Below the pieces are notes generated by a model. The model made no database searches and was not told the origin of the DNA. It saw only the letters and a list, made by a program, of their open reading frames with translations. DNA of 7,440 nt from positions 1 to 7,440 of the forward strand of contig JADHLF010000063.1 of NCBI GenBank assembly GCA_016780825.1. The letters are read 5' to 3'. The DNA is from Planktomarina sp. Lineage in GTDB: Bacteria > Pseudomonadota > Alphaproteobacteria > Rhodobacterales > Rhodobacteraceae. The position numbers were made by a program, and so were the translations under genes. This document shows, one piece after another, positions 1-7,297 of the stretch. Each line of letters opens with the position of its first letter. Position 1 is the first letter of the stretch.

Positions 1-725
1 ACAGCACCTATTTGACCGGCAAGCGGGTGTTTATTTTTGGCGATGGCACCCATGTCAAAGCCGCCGCGCGGATCGCGCGGGATGAGATGGGCTTCGAGGT
101 TGCGGGGCTCGGATGCTATAATCGTGAATACGCACGCGACATTCGGACGATTGCAAAAGAGTTTGGCGTCGAAGCGCTGATCACGGATGATTATTTGTTG
201 GTCGAAAAAACCATCGAAGCGCTACAGCCAGAAATGATCTTAGGCACGCAAATGGAGCGCCATATCGGCAAGAGATTGGGTATTCCTTGCGCTGTTATTT
301 CCGCCCCGGTCCATGTGCAGGATTTCCCCGCGCGCTATTCCCCGCAAATGGGATTTGAGGGGGCAAATGTAATCTTTGACACCTGGATTCATCCGCTTGT
401 CATGGGTCTGGAAGAGCATTTGTTGCATATGTTCCGAGAAGACTTTGAATTTAATGATGCCGCAGGCCCCAGTCATCATGGTGGGCACCACCCTTCGGGC
501 ACAGCATCCATGCCGGCGCCAGCAACGCAAGAGCAATCTTCCGTTTCGAGCACCGGCGGCGATGTGGCGATTTGGCTGGCGGAAGCGGAAAAAGAGTTGA
601 AGAAAATCCCCTTCTTCGTGCGCGGCAAGGCGCGGCGCAACACGGAGACCTACGCAACCTCGCAAGGGCTGTCGGAAATATCTGTAGATACCCTCTATGA
701 AGCGAAGGCCTTTTATGCGCGATGA
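1..725 (+). CDS. bchB: Light-independent protochlorophyllide reductase (DPOR) subunit B, C-terminal part
   Basis: BchB pairs with BchN to form the catalytic component of dark-operative protochlorophyllide reductase, which takes electrons from BchL and reduces the C17=C18 bond of ring D in the cytoplasm. The gene runs in from the left edge; the first whole codon begins at base 3 and 240 residues are visible, a little under half of the usual 510-540. An in-frame TTG at base 12 is internal, since the family sequence STYLTGKRVFIFGD is continuous across it. Visible features, numbered from that first codon, are the nitrogenase-component-1-like fold (about 1-155, including APVHVQDFPARYSPQMGFEG at 101-120 and FDTWIHPLVMGLEEHL at 125-140), a His- and Ser/Ala-rich linker (about 157-186), and a C-terminal PCP_red domain (about 187-240, with WLAEAEKELKKIPFFVRGKAR). 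The N-terminal half, with the Fe-S cluster ligands, is outside the window. The stop codon overlaps the start of bchH. Identification is firm. Confidence 0.97.
   Translation, partial: STYLTGKRVFIFGDGTHVKAAARIARDEMGFEVAGLGCYNREYARDIRTIAKEFGVEALITDDYLLVEKTIEALQPEMILGTQMERHIGKRLGIPCAVISAPVHVQDFPARYSPQMGFEGANVIFDTWIHPLVMGLEEHLLHMFREDFEFNDAAGPSHHGGHHPSGTASMPAPATQEQSSVSSTGGDVAIWLAEAEKELKKIPFFVRGKARRNTETYATSQGLSEISVDTLYEAKAFYAR
704..708 (+). promoter_or_regulatory. Ribosome binding site of bchH, inside bchB
   Basis: GAAGG lies 6 bases before the ATG at 715, a good Shine-Dalgarno spacing. The alternative in-frame ATG at 697 is preceded by a T/C-rich stretch with no such motif. This, and the added residues MKRRPF that I do not recall from BchH proteins, favour initiation at 715. 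The site lies within the last codons of bchB, so terminating ribosomes would pass directly over it, which suggests translational coupling. Confidence 0.6.
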
Positions 726-3700
726 GCTGACATATCCTCCGTATAATGTCGTGTTGATGACATTAGACCGCCACGCGGCCGGTCCAGCAGCGCGGGCCTT
801 GCCCAAGCTTGCGGCAGATTTTCCAGGCTTGCGGCTTAAAATACATGCCGCTGCCGAATGGGCCAAAGATCCAACCGCCTTGGCCAGTGCCAAAGCGGAT
901 ATTGAGACCGCGCATTTGATCGTGTCCTCCGTGCTGTTTCTCGAAGATCACGTGCAGGCAATCTTGCCCGATCTCAAAGCGCGGCGCGCGGCCTGTGATG
1001 CTTTGGTGGGCATTATCGCCGATCAGGAAATTGTGCAGCTGACCAAAATGGGTGAGCTGGACATGATGCGGCCCGCCTCTGGGGTCATGGGATTCTTGAG
1101 GAAGCTGAAACCTGCCAAGAAATCTGGCAGCACGGGCGAAGGTCAGGCGAAAATGCTGCGCCGGATTCCCAAAATCTTGAACCTTATTCCTGGCAAGAGT
1201 CAGGATCTTCGGGCGTGGTTCTTGACCATGCAGTATTGGCTTGGTGGATCTGACGACAATATCGAAAGCCTCGTGCGCTTTTTGATTTCGCGCTACGCCT
1301 CCCGGCCAGAATGGCGCGGTGTTGCGGCTCCGGCTCCTGTCGAATATCCCGAAGTGGGACTATATCATCCAGACCTGCCCGGCCACCATATCACCACAGA
1401 TATTGCTGATCTGCCGCAAGCCGGTACCGGCCCAACAATTGGGCTGGCCATGTTGCGCAGTTACATTTTGGCTGGCGATACGGCGCATTTTGACCATGTC
1501 ATTCGGCGCTTTGAGGCGGCGGGGATGCGGGTCATACCGGCCTTCGCTGGCGGGCTCGACAGTCGGCCTGCAATCCAAGCCTATCACATGGGCAAGATCG
1601 ACGCCCTGGTCTCTTTGACAGGCTTTTCTCTGGTGGGTGGACCCGCCTATAATGATAGCGAGGCGGCGGTTGAAGTCTTGAGCGCGCTTGATGTGCCCTA
1701 TATTGCCGCGCAACCTTTGGAATTTCAAACCCTGTCGCAATGGGCCAATGGCGGCCAAGGCTTGAGCCCGATTGAGGCGACAATTCTTGTGGCTTTGCCA
1801 GAAATTGACGGGGCCACAAATCCGACAGTGTTTGCAGGTCGGCACGGGCCGGATGGCTGTGATGGCTGCGCTTACGCCTGCAAAGCTGCGGGCGCCGTAA
1901 AAGCCATGGCGCCTTGCCCCGAGCGTATTGATGCGCTGGTCGAAAAAACTCGAAATCTTGCGGTTTTGCGGCGCAAGGCAAACTCTGAGAAAAATGTTGG
2001 GATCGTGCTTTTCGGTTTTCCACCAAATGCCGGCGCGATAGGCACGGCGGCCTATCTGTCGGTTTTTGAAAGTCTGCATAATACTTTGCAAACCATGGCT
2101 AAAAATGGCTATGATGTGACGCCACCCGAAACGGTTGACGATTTGCGCGAGGTCATCTTGAAGGGCAACGCGTCGATCTACGGGCAGGAGGCCAATGTCG
2201 CGGCCAAGGTCTCGGCCGATTATATCGTCACGCATACGCCTTGGTTACAAGAGATTGAAGAGGCCTGGGGTCCTGCGCCCGGGCGCATTCAGTCCAATGG
2301 CAGCGACCTTTTTATTCTTGGCGCGCAGTTTGGAAAAATATTCGTCGGAGTGCAGCCAACCTTTGGCTATGAGGGCGATCCAATGCGCCTTCTCTTTGAG
2401 CGTGGGTTTGCACCCACCCATGCCTTCAGCGCGTTTTATCAATTCGTGAAGCATCAGCATAAAGCCGATGTGCTTTTGCATTTTGGTATGCACGGGGCAT
2501 TGGAGTTTATGCCGGGCAAGCAAAACGGCTGTGGCGGTAAGGATTGGCCAGATCGGTTGATTGGCAATATGCCCAATATCTATCTTTATGCAGCCAATAA
2601 TCCGTCAGAGGCAACCTTGGCGAAGCGCCGCAGCAATGCCATTACCATCACCCATCTTACGCCGCCGTTACAGGCCTCTGGCCTATATCGCGGTCTGGCC
2701 GATTTGAAAGACAGTCTTAGCAAGTGGCGCGCATTGCCGCCGGGCGATGTGGCCTCCAAGCCTTTGGAGGCGTTGATTGCCGCTCAGGCCGAGATTGTGC
2801 ATCTGGATGGCACAGATTTGAACCGGCTTTGGATCACTCTTTTGGAAACCGAAGAGGCTTTGATTCCCGACGGGCTGCATATCATCGGTCAAAAATTACC
2901 CGCGCATAAAATCGACGCTCTGTTGGACTTGATGCAATTTGACAGCCCACAAGCGCGCCAGATGGCCAAAGCGCATTTGCAAGGCGGCGAAGAGCTTGAT
3001 GGATTGATGCGGGGTTTAAATGGCCAGTTCATCAAGCCAGTTCCTGGCGGCGACGTCATCCGCGCGCCGGATATCCTGCCGACGGGTCGGAATATTCACG
3101 CTTTTGATCCCTTCCGTATGCCGACGGCTTTTGCCATGCAAGACGGCGCGCAGCAGGCGGAAGAGTTGCTGCGCACACATGAGGGTTTGCCCAAGACCGT
3201 TGCACTGGTCCTCTGGGGATCTGACAATATTAAATCGAACGGTGGACCGATCGCACAGGCACTGTCGCTAATGGGTGCCAAGCCGCGCTTTGATGCCAAT
3301 GGCCGCCTGTCTGGTGCGGATCTGATTTCGCTGGAGCAATTGGGGCGGGCGCGGATTGATGTGGTCATCACCCTCTCGGGAATCTTCCGCGATCTTTTGC
3401 CGTTGCAAACCAAAATGCTGGCCGATGCCGCCCTGCAATGCGCGATGGCCGATGAGCCTTTAGAGATGAATCCCATTCGCGCCCATGCGCTAGAATTTTC
3501 GCAGGCTCAAAACTGTAGCCTAGAAACAGCAGCGCTGCGGGTCTTTTCCAACTCCGAAGGCGCCTATGGTTCAAATGTGAACCAATTGGTCGACAGCTCG
3601 GCTTTCAAAGATGACAGCGATTTTGCCGATGCCTATCAGGCGCGTAAAAGTTTTGCCTATGGCAAGGATGGCGAAGCCAGTCAGCAATCACAATTGCTGC

Positions 3701-4260
3701 AAGATACATTGAAAAATGTGGAGCTGGCCTATCAGAACCTTGAATCGGTTGAGCTTGGTGTCACCACGGTGGACCATTATTTTGACACCCTCGGTGGAAT
3801 TGCGGCGGCTGTGAAGCGGGCCAAGGGCGGGGTGGAAACCCCTGTCTATATCGGGGATCAAACCCGCGGCGGCGCGCAGGTGCGCACGCTGCGCGAACAG
3901 GTTGCATTGGAAACCCGCGCCCGCAGTTTAAATCCGAAATTTTATGAACCGCTCCTGCAGCATGGTCATGAAGGCGTGCGGGCGATTGAGGCGCATATCA
4001 CCAATACCGTCGGTTGGTCTGCCACCACAGGGAAGGTTGATGAATGGGTCTATCAAGAGCTGTCTGAAACATTTGTTTTGGATGAAGACATGCGCAAACG
4101 CCTGTCTGCCCTGAACCCGCAAGCCTCCATGCGCATGGCAAATCGCCTGCTTGAAGCGTCAGATCGTGCCTATTGGAAACCAGACGAAACCACATTGGCC
4201 GCGCTGCAAAGTGCCGCGGATGCCATTGAAGATCAACTTGAGGGCATTGCAGCCGAATGA
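715..4260 (+). CDS. bchH: Magnesium chelatase large subunit H
   Basis: BchH binds protoporphyrin IX and carries the active site where Mg2+ is inserted, driven by the AAA+ BchI-BchD complex; it is the first committed step of bacteriochlorophyll synthesis (EC 6.6.1.1). From the ATG at 715 the protein has 1181 residues, typical of BchH; an ATG at 697 would add six. Residues about 10-165 (YNVVLMTLDRHAAGPAAR onward) form the N-terminal DUF3479-type domain, and the rest is the CobN/Mg-chelatase domain. Landmarks are HFGMHGALEFMPGKQ at 589-603, GGDVIRAPDILPTGRN at 778-793, and RVFSNSEGAYGSNVNQLVDS from 942. From memory, the glutamate in LEFMPG (E597) corresponds to the one implicated in catalysis in cyanobacterial ChlH. 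Four cysteines (C382, C385, C389, C401) form a CX2CX3CX11C cluster. The start overlaps the bchB stop by 11 bases; bchL follows after 33 bases. The frame is intact. No close alternative: CobN (cobaltochelatase) lacks this context and length match. Confidence 0.98.
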   Translation: MRDELTYPPYNVVLMTLDRHAAGPAARALPKLAADFPGLRLKIHAAAEWAKDPTALASAKADIETAHLIVSSVLFLEDHVQAILPDLKARRAACDALVGIIADQEIVQLTKMGELDMMRPASGVMGFLRKLKPAKKSGSTGEGQAKMLRRIPKILNLIPGKSQDLRAWFLTMQYWLGGSDDNIESLVRFLISRYASRPEWRGVAAPAPVEYPEVGLYHPDLPGHHITTDIADLPQAGTGPTIGLAMLRSYILAGDTAHFDHVIRRFEAAGMRVIPAFAGGLDSRPAIQAYHMGKIDALVSLTGFSLVGGPAYNDSEAAVEVLSALDVPYIAAQPLEFQTLSQWANGGQGLSPIEATILVALPEIDGATNPTVFAGRHGPDGCDGCAYACKAAGAVKAMAPCPERIDALVEKTRNLAVLRRKANSEKNVGIVLFGFPPNAGAIGTAAYLSVFESLHNTLQTMAKNGYDVTPPETVDDLREVILKGNASIYGQEANVAAKVSADYIVTHTPWLQEIEEAWGPAPGRIQSNGSDLFILGAQFGKIFVGVQPTFGYEGDPMRLLFERGFAPTHAFSAFYQFVKHQHKADVLLHFGMHGALEFMPGKQNGCGGKDWPDRLIGNMPNIYLYAANNPSEATLAKRRSNAITITHLTPPLQASGLYRGLADLKDSLSKWRALPPGDVASKPLEALIAAQAEIVHLDGTDLNRLWITLLETEEALIPDGLHIIGQKLPAHKIDALLDLMQFDSPQARQMAKAHLQGGEELDGLMRGLNGQFIKPVPGGDVIRAPDILPTGRNIHAFDPFRMPTAFAMQDGAQQAEELLRTHEGLPKTVALVLWGSDNIKSNGGPIAQALSLMGAKPRFDANGRLSGADLISLEQLGRARIDVVITLSGIFRDLLPLQTKMLADAALQCAMADEPLEMNPIRAHALEFSQAQNCSLETAALRVFSNSEGAYGSNVNQLVDSSAFKDDSDFADAYQARKSFAYGKDGEASQQSQLLQDTLKNVELAYQNLESVELGVTTVDHYFDTLGGIAAAVKRAKGGVETPVYIGDQTRGGAQVRTLREQVALETRARSLNPKFYEPLLQHGHEGVRAIEAHITNTVGWSATTGKVDEWVYQELSETFVLDEDMRKRLSALNPQASMRMANRLLEASDRAYWKPDETTLAALQSAADAIEDQLEGIAAE

Positions 4261-4276
4261 CCCAAAACGCAGTTAT

Positions 4277-4285
4277 AGGAAGGGA
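4277..4285 (+). promoter_or_regulatory. Ribosome binding site of bchL in the bchH-bchL gap
   Basis: AGGAAGGGA sits 8 bases before the bchL ATG in the 33-base gap after bchH. It is a strong purine-rich Shine-Dalgarno, in contrast to the weak sites before bchM and lhaA, and fits independent high initiation for BchL, the dimeric electron donor. The gap has no inverted repeat that could act as a terminator and is too short for a full promoter. Confidence 0.7.
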
Positions 4286-4293
4286 CTACAGAC

Positions 4294-5190
4294 ATGAGCC
4301 CACTTGATAGAAATATTCCCAATTTGACCGGTGACGGCGAAGGGTCCGTGCAGGTGCATCAGGACGAAACCGCGAAAATTGAGGGTGCAAAAGTATTCAG
4401 CGTTTACGGCAAGGGTGGCATCGGTAAATCAACCACCTCGTCCAACCTCTCGGCGGCTTTTTCCAAAATGGGAAAGCGTGTGCTGCAAATTGGCTGTGAT
4501 CCCAAGCACGACAGCACCTTTACATTGACTGGCACGCTGCAACCCACGGTAATTGATATTCTCAAAAGCGTGGATTTTCACTCAGAAGAGCTTCGCCCCG
4601 AAGATTACGTTGCGACGGGATATAATGGGGTCAAATGCGTCGAAGCCGGCGGGCCGCCTGCGGGGACGGGTTGTGGCGGTTATGTTGTTGGGCAAACGGT
4701 GAAGTTGCTCAAGCAACATCATATGCTTGAAGACACCGATGTTGTGATTTTCGATGTGCTTGGGGATGTGGTCTGCGGCGGGTTTGCGGCGCCATTGCAG
4801 CATGCGGATCGGGCGTTGATTGTCACCGCCAATGATTTTGACAGCATCTATGCGATGAACCGGATCATTGCCGCGGTTCAGGCGAAATCTGCCAACTATA
4901 AAGTACGGCTTGCAGGCTGTGTGGCCAATCGGTCGAAAGACACAGACGAGGTGGACCGCTATTGCAAGACCGTGGGGTTTGATCGAATTGCCCATATGCC
5001 GGATCTCGACGCGATCCGCCGGTCACGGCTGAAAAAGAAGACGCTGTTTGAAATGCCCGATGACGAAGAAATCGTTCAGGTGCGCAAAGAATATTTGCGT
5101 CTGGCCGAAACGCTTTGGAATGGCACGCTGCCACTTGCGCCGGCGCCTTTGCCGGATCGTGAAATCTTTGAGCTGCTTGGATTTGACTGA
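4294..5190 (+). CDS. bchL: DPOR iron-sulfur ATP-binding protein (subunit L)
   Basis: BchL is the nitrogenase-Fe-protein-like reductase of DPOR. A homodimer binds one [4Fe-4S] cluster between its subunits and passes electrons to BchN-BchB with ATP hydrolysis (EC 1.3.7.7). The 298 residues match the family length. The P-loop GKGGIGKST is at 39-47, the switch I segment QIGCDPKHDST at 65-75, and the switch II segment DVLGDVVCGGF at 154-164. The cluster cysteines are C127 (in PAGTGCGGY) and C161 (in DVVCGGF). Residues 1-30 form an acidic, probably flexible tail ahead of the fold; in Rhodobacter sphaeroides such a tail is reported to shield the cluster until ATP binds. The start has a strong ribosome binding site. 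The paralogues NifH and BchX are excluded by the BchL-specific context between bchH and bchM and by the overall sequence. The stop shares one base with the bchM start (TGATG). Confidence 0.98.
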   Translation: MSPLDRNIPNLTGDGEGSVQVHQDETAKIEGAKVFSVYGKGGIGKSTTSSNLSAAFSKMGKRVLQIGCDPKHDSTFTLTGTLQPTVIDILKSVDFHSEELRPEDYVATGYNGVKCVEAGGPPAGTGCGGYVVGQTVKLLKQHHMLEDTDVVIFDVLGDVVCGGFAAPLQHADRALIVTANDFDSIYAMNRIIAAVQAKSANYKVRLAGCVANRSKDTDEVDRYCKTVGFDRIAHMPDLDAIRRSRLKKKTLFEMPDDEEIVQVRKEYLRLAETLWNGTLPLAPAPLPDREIFELLGFD

Positions 5191-5855
5191 TGACCTATGA
5201 ATCGACCCGCAACACTGTTGAAACCTACTTTGATCGCACGGCGACAAAGACCTGGGAACGGTTGACCTCTGATGCGCCGGTATCGGGCATCCGCGCCACG
5301 GTGCGCGCGGGCCGCGAGCGTATGCGGCAGCTTTTGCTGTCAAAATTGCCTGCCGATTTGCGGGGGGCGCGTGTGTTGGATGCGGGCTGTGGCACAGGGG
5401 CTTTGGCCTTTCAATTGGCCCAGGCCGGCGCAGATGTTGTGGCGGTGGATATCTCGCCGAAGCTCATCACAATCGCCAAGCAGCGCCAACCTGCTCATAT
5501 GAGCGGCACGCTCAAGCTGATGGCCGGGGATATGTTTGATCCCGGCCTCGGGCATTTCGATCATATCGTGGCAATGGACAGTTTGATTTATTACTCGGCT
5601 GAAGATATTGGTGCGACCCTCGACAGGGTGAGTAGCCGCATATTGACAAATATGGTCTTTACGGTCGCGCCGCGCACACCGCTTTTGATGACCATGTGGC
5701 GGATTGGTAAACTGTTTCCGCGCAACGATCGCTCGCCGATGATGGTGCCGCATCAGGTGGCACAGATCGCCAAATCGACCTCGGGTCAAATCACTGACAT
5801 CGATCGAGTGACCTCTGGATTTTACATCAGCCAAGCTTTGGACTTCCGCCCATGA
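5190..5855 (+). CDS. bchM: Magnesium-protoporphyrin IX O-methyltransferase
   Basis: BchM transfers a methyl group from S-adenosylmethionine to the C13 propionate of Mg-protoporphyrin IX (EC 2.1.1.11), directly after magnesium chelatase; BchH is known to stimulate it in Rhodobacter. The 221 residues are close to the usual 220-235. The class I SAM fold is clear: motif I VLDAGCGTG at 62-70, the acidic residue ending strand 2 in VAVDIS (D87), and AGDMFD at 112-117. HFDHIVAMDSLIYY (122-135) leads into the Mg-protoporphyrin methyltransferase C-terminal region (about 125-221), ending DFRP. The near-universal N-terminal pattern VETYFDRTATKTWERLTSD (10-28) supports the start. The ATG overlaps the bchL stop by one base and has only a weak upstream purine run, so translation probably depends on coupling to bchL. 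The stop overlaps lhaA by four bases. Confidence 0.97.
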   Translation: MTYESTRNTVETYFDRTATKTWERLTSDAPVSGIRATVRAGRERMRQLLLSKLPADLRGARVLDAGCGTGALAFQLAQAGADVVAVDISPKLITIAKQRQPAHMSGTLKLMAGDMFDPGLGHFDHIVAMDSLIYYSAEDIGATLDRVSSRILTNMVFTVAPRTPLLMTMWRIGKLFPRNDRSPMMVPHQVAQIAKSTSGQITDIDRVTSGFYISQALDFRP

Positions 5856-7279
5856 TCCCAAAGAGCGCTGTCAAAACCATGACCCTAAGGATGTTGCCAT
5901 TCGCCGATGCGGCCAGCGATGAGCTGCCGCTCGGGCAATTGTTGCGCCTGTCTTTGTTTCAAATTTCCGTGGGCATGGCCGCGGTGATGTTGCTTGGCAC
6001 TTTAAACCGGGTGATGATCGTTGAGTTGTCAGTGCCGGCCTTTATCGTCGCGACAATGATCGCCATTCCCGTGCTGATCGCACCTTTTCGCGCGCTTCTT
6101 GGGTTTAAGTCTGACAATTACCGCTCCGCCATTGGTTGGAAACGCGTGCCCTATTTGTGGTTTGGCAGCCTCTGGCAGTTTGGTGGCCTGGCGATCATGC
6201 CGATGGCTCTTCTGGTTTTGGCGGGAGATTCGGCGATTGATGCGGGGATCTTCGGCGAGATTGCCGCTGCGCTGGCCTTTCTTTTGACTGGGCTTGGGAT
6301 GCATATGACGCAAACGGCAGGTCTGGCCTTGGCTGCTGATCGGGCAACAGAACAGACCCGCGCAAAAGTCGTCTCAATGCTCTACGTCATGTATCTTGTG
6401 GGCATGGGGATTTCCGCCGTCATCATTGGCACATTGTTGCGTGATTATTCCTCGCTTTTGTTGGTTCAAGTGGTGCAAGGCGCGGCGGTGTGCACCATGG
6501 TTTTAAATGTCATTGCTCTATGGAAGCAGGAAAAAATGGCGCCGATGAGCCAGGCGGCGCGCCAAGCGCCAAGGGCCAGTTTTCATGCTGCCTGGGCGGA
6601 TTTCACCGGTCAAGCGACGGTGCGCCGGTTAATTTTCACGATTTTTGCCGGCACGGTTGCCTTTAACATGCAAGATGTGCTGCTCGAACCCTATGGCGGC
6701 GAAATTCTCGGCCTTTCGGTTTCAGCGACAACGCAGCTCACGGCCATGTGGTCTTTGGGCGCTTTGATCGGTCTGGGCCTATCGGCGCGCTGGCTGTCGC
6801 GATCCATTGATCCCATTCGTCTTGCCGGGCGGGGGGTTGTGGTTGGCATCTTTGCTTTTGCGGCGGTTCTTTTGTCCTCCGTTTTTGGCTCGCCACTTTT
6901 GTTTTTCTCAGGTGCCTTATTGATCGGGCTGGGTGGCGGTACTTTTGCTGTGGCGACCTTGACCGCTGCCATGACGATACATGTGCCCGGAGCCGCTGGG
7001 CGCGGATTGGCGCTTGGGGTTTGGGGCGCAGCGCAGGCCACAGGCGCAGGCCTGTCAATTTTCCTGGGCGGTGCTATCCGCGATATGATCACGCAGGCGG
7101 CGCATAGCGGCATTTTAGGCGATGTCCTCAACACCCCTGTTGTTGGCTACTCTGTCGTCTATCAAATTGAAATCGCTTTACTCTTTATCACCCTCATCGC
7201 CCTTGGCCCCATCCTACGGACCAAGGGTATCAGTGCAAATAGACCGCAGCGTTTAGAGCTGACGGATTTTCCGACTTGA
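5852..7279 (+). CDS. lhaA: LH1 assembly protein LhaA (PucC/BCD-family membrane transporter-like protein)
   Basis: LhaA (formerly ORF F1696) is a polytopic inner-membrane protein needed for normal light-harvesting complex 1 assembly, probably by delivering or placing bacteriochlorophyll. The family is related to the major facilitator superfamily (PucC, bacteriochlorophyll delivery). At 475 residues it has the expected length. Hydrophobic stretches give about 12 helices (roughly 35-52, 60-80, 100-125, 135-160, 172-196, 200-223, 257-275, 290-312, 325-345, 348-372, 383-407, 433-454) with a basic loop near 224-256. Family signatures are GTLNRVMIVEL (49-59), PFRALLGFKSDNYRSAIGWK (78-97) and MQDVLLEPYGGEILG (273-287). 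The position between bchM and puhA separates it from PucC, which lies with pucBA, and from the homologue next to bchG/bchP. The ATG lies in an ATGA overlap with the bchM stop and lacks a clear Shine-Dalgarno; later in-frame ATGs (5879, 5891) would also keep every helix, so the exact start is less certain than the gene. Confidence 0.94.
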   Translation: MIPKSAVKTMTLRMLPFADAASDELPLGQLLRLSLFQISVGMAAVMLLGTLNRVMIVELSVPAFIVATMIAIPVLIAPFRALLGFKSDNYRSAIGWKRVPYLWFGSLWQFGGLAIMPMALLVLAGDSAIDAGIFGEIAAALAFLLTGLGMHMTQTAGLALAADRATEQTRAKVVSMLYVMYLVGMGISAVIIGTLLRDYSSLLLVQVVQGAAVCTMVLNVIALWKQEKMAPMSQAARQAPRASFHAAWADFTGQATVRRLIFTIFAGTVAFNMQDVLLEPYGGEILGLSVSATTQLTAMWSLGALIGLGLSARWLSRSIDPIRLAGRGVVVGIFAFAAVLLSSVFGSPLLFFSGALLIGLGGGTFAVATLTAAMTIHVPGAAGRGLALGVWGAAQATGAGLSIFLGGAIRDMITQAAHSGILGDVLNTPVVGYSVVYQIEIALLFITLIALGPILRTKGISANRPQRLELTDFPT

Positions 7280-7285
7280 TAGTCA

Positions 7286-7291
7286 AAGGAG
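7286..7291 (+). promoter_or_regulatory. Ribosome binding site of puhA
   Basis: AAGGAG, a near-perfect match to the anti-Shine-Dalgarno sequence, sits 6 bases before the puhA ATG in the 18-base gap after lhaA. It is the best ribosome binding site in the window, in keeping with the need for abundant reaction-centre protein relative to the pigment enzymes upstream. Confidence 0.8.
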
Positions 7292-7297
7292 ACGACC

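Noticed and set aside
12..14. TTG as a start codon for the first gene
   Set aside because: Coding continues upstream in frame (Ser-Thr-Tyr before the Leu) and matches the internal BchB sequence, so the gene simply enters from the left edge.
240..893. Open frame on the - strand across the bchB-bchH junction
   Set aside because: It runs opposite two conserved coding regions, shows no domain, and has the composition of a reverse-strand shadow.
1360..2235. Long open frame on the - strand (291 codons) within bchH
   Set aside because: It lies wholly opposite a conserved bchH segment. Its translation has no recognisable domain and is rich in Arg, His, Gln and Ile in the manner of an antisense shadow; no ribosome binding site supports it.
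4261..4293. bchH-bchL gap as a promoter or terminator
   Set aside because: At 33 bases it holds little beyond the bchL ribosome binding site; there is no inverted repeat with a T run and no room for a full promoter.
6691..7134. Open frame on the - strand opposite the end of lhaA
   Set aside because: The Pro/Ala/Lys/Arg-rich product is what the complement of hydrophobic helix codons gives; it overlaps conserved LhaA helices.
7121..7141. TGT-N12-TGT spacing near the end of lhaA as a possible regulator site
   Set aside because: The second half-site is a direct repeat rather than the inverted ACA needed for a PpsR/CrtJ palindrome, and it lies in ordinary lhaA coding sequence.
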